Source: Lacunisphaera sp.
GTDB lineage: Bacteria; Verrucomicrobiota; Verrucomicrobiia; Opitutales; Opitutaceae
Assembly: GCA_029945445.1 (NCBI GenBank)
Contig: JAQSCO010000056.1
Coordinates: forward strand, 42,384 to 106,383
Length of the DNA stretch: 64,000 nt
Direction: 5' to 3'
In this document: piece by piece, positions 63,961 through 64,000 of the stretch
Layout: the number at the start of each line of letters is the position of its first letter
How positions within the stretch are numbered: the first letter of the stretch is position 1
Position numbers and translations under genes: made by a program
Notes under the pieces: generated by a model
Databases searched by the model: none
Told to the model about the DNA's origin: nothing
What the model saw: the letters and a program-made list of their open reading frames with translations, nothing else

Positions 63961-64000
63961 GCCCGGGTGGCGGAATTGGCAGACGCAGTGGACTCAAAAT
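63961..64000 (+). tRNA. tRNA-Leu (CAA), 5' part; cut by window edge
   Basis: Starts GCCCGGGTGGCGGAATTGGC, the typical tRNA-Leu acceptor and D-arm. The anticodon loop reads CTCAAAA after the stem GTGGA, giving anticodon CAA. The window ends inside the anticodon arm. Confidence 0.93.

Overview
The window is high-GC bacterial chromosome. Gene content (a NAD-linked [NiFe] hydrogenase, many URO-D-type methyltransferases, secreted amidohydrolases, a GldA/GldG-like export block) and the style of the intergenic repeats suggest a verrucomicrobial organism of the Opitutaceae type. That placement is an inference from gene style; no rRNA gene is present. Nearly all long overlapping reading frames antisense to real genes are high-GC shadows and are left out.

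Layout. 1-13.4 kb is a carbohydrate and oxygenase accessory stretch: a truncated six-hairpin-glycosidase-like gene, an exported PepE-like dipeptidase, a mutarotase-fold protein, a Gfo/Idh oxidoreductase with an ABC exporter, a tandem ferritin-like protein with a PhyH dioxygenase and an AraC regulator, and a large TIM-barrel-like protein with a second AraC regulator. 13.5-28.8 kb is a one-carbon island. It holds four URO-D-family methyltransferases plus the stump of a fifth, a corrinoid protein, a RACo-type corrinoid activator, a MeTr-like pterin-binding methyltransferase, methylenetetrahydrofolate reductase, MetE-like and BHMT-like homocysteine methyltransferases, a Rieske O-demethylase-like protein, an amidohydrolase and a DUF1638 protein. 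All four component types of a corrinoid-dependent demethylase (MT-I, corrinoid protein, MT-II, activator) are present, with MTHFR to oxidise the methyl group.

28.86-33.46 kb is a complete chromosomal integron: an IntI-family integrase with an unusual N-terminal extension, an attI region, and six gene cassettes bounded by six attC sites and read away from the integrase. In five of six cassettes the terminal R'' and R' boxes are exactly complementary. One of these uses a non-canonical GGCGATC/GATCGCC pair, which independently confirms the cassette limits. The cassettes are visibly more AT-rich and encode small, mostly exported proteins.

33.5-50 kb carries a small HTH-like protein bracketed by two identical 21-nt near-palindromes, a sulfatase-fold protein without its catalytic residue, an exported amidohydrolase, a 1317-residue hybrid histidine kinase, and a five-gene GldA/permease/GldG/DUF4340/AsmA-like operon. 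49-57 kb is mostly housekeeping: birA, a PfkB kinase, pyrG, kdsA, a stand-alone lipoyl/E3-binding protein and rsmE. 57.1-62.5 kb is a hoxEFUYH-hoxW operon for a bidirectional NAD-reducing hydrogenase. It is followed by another exported amidohydrolase and the 5' end of a tRNA-Leu(CAA) cut by the window edge.
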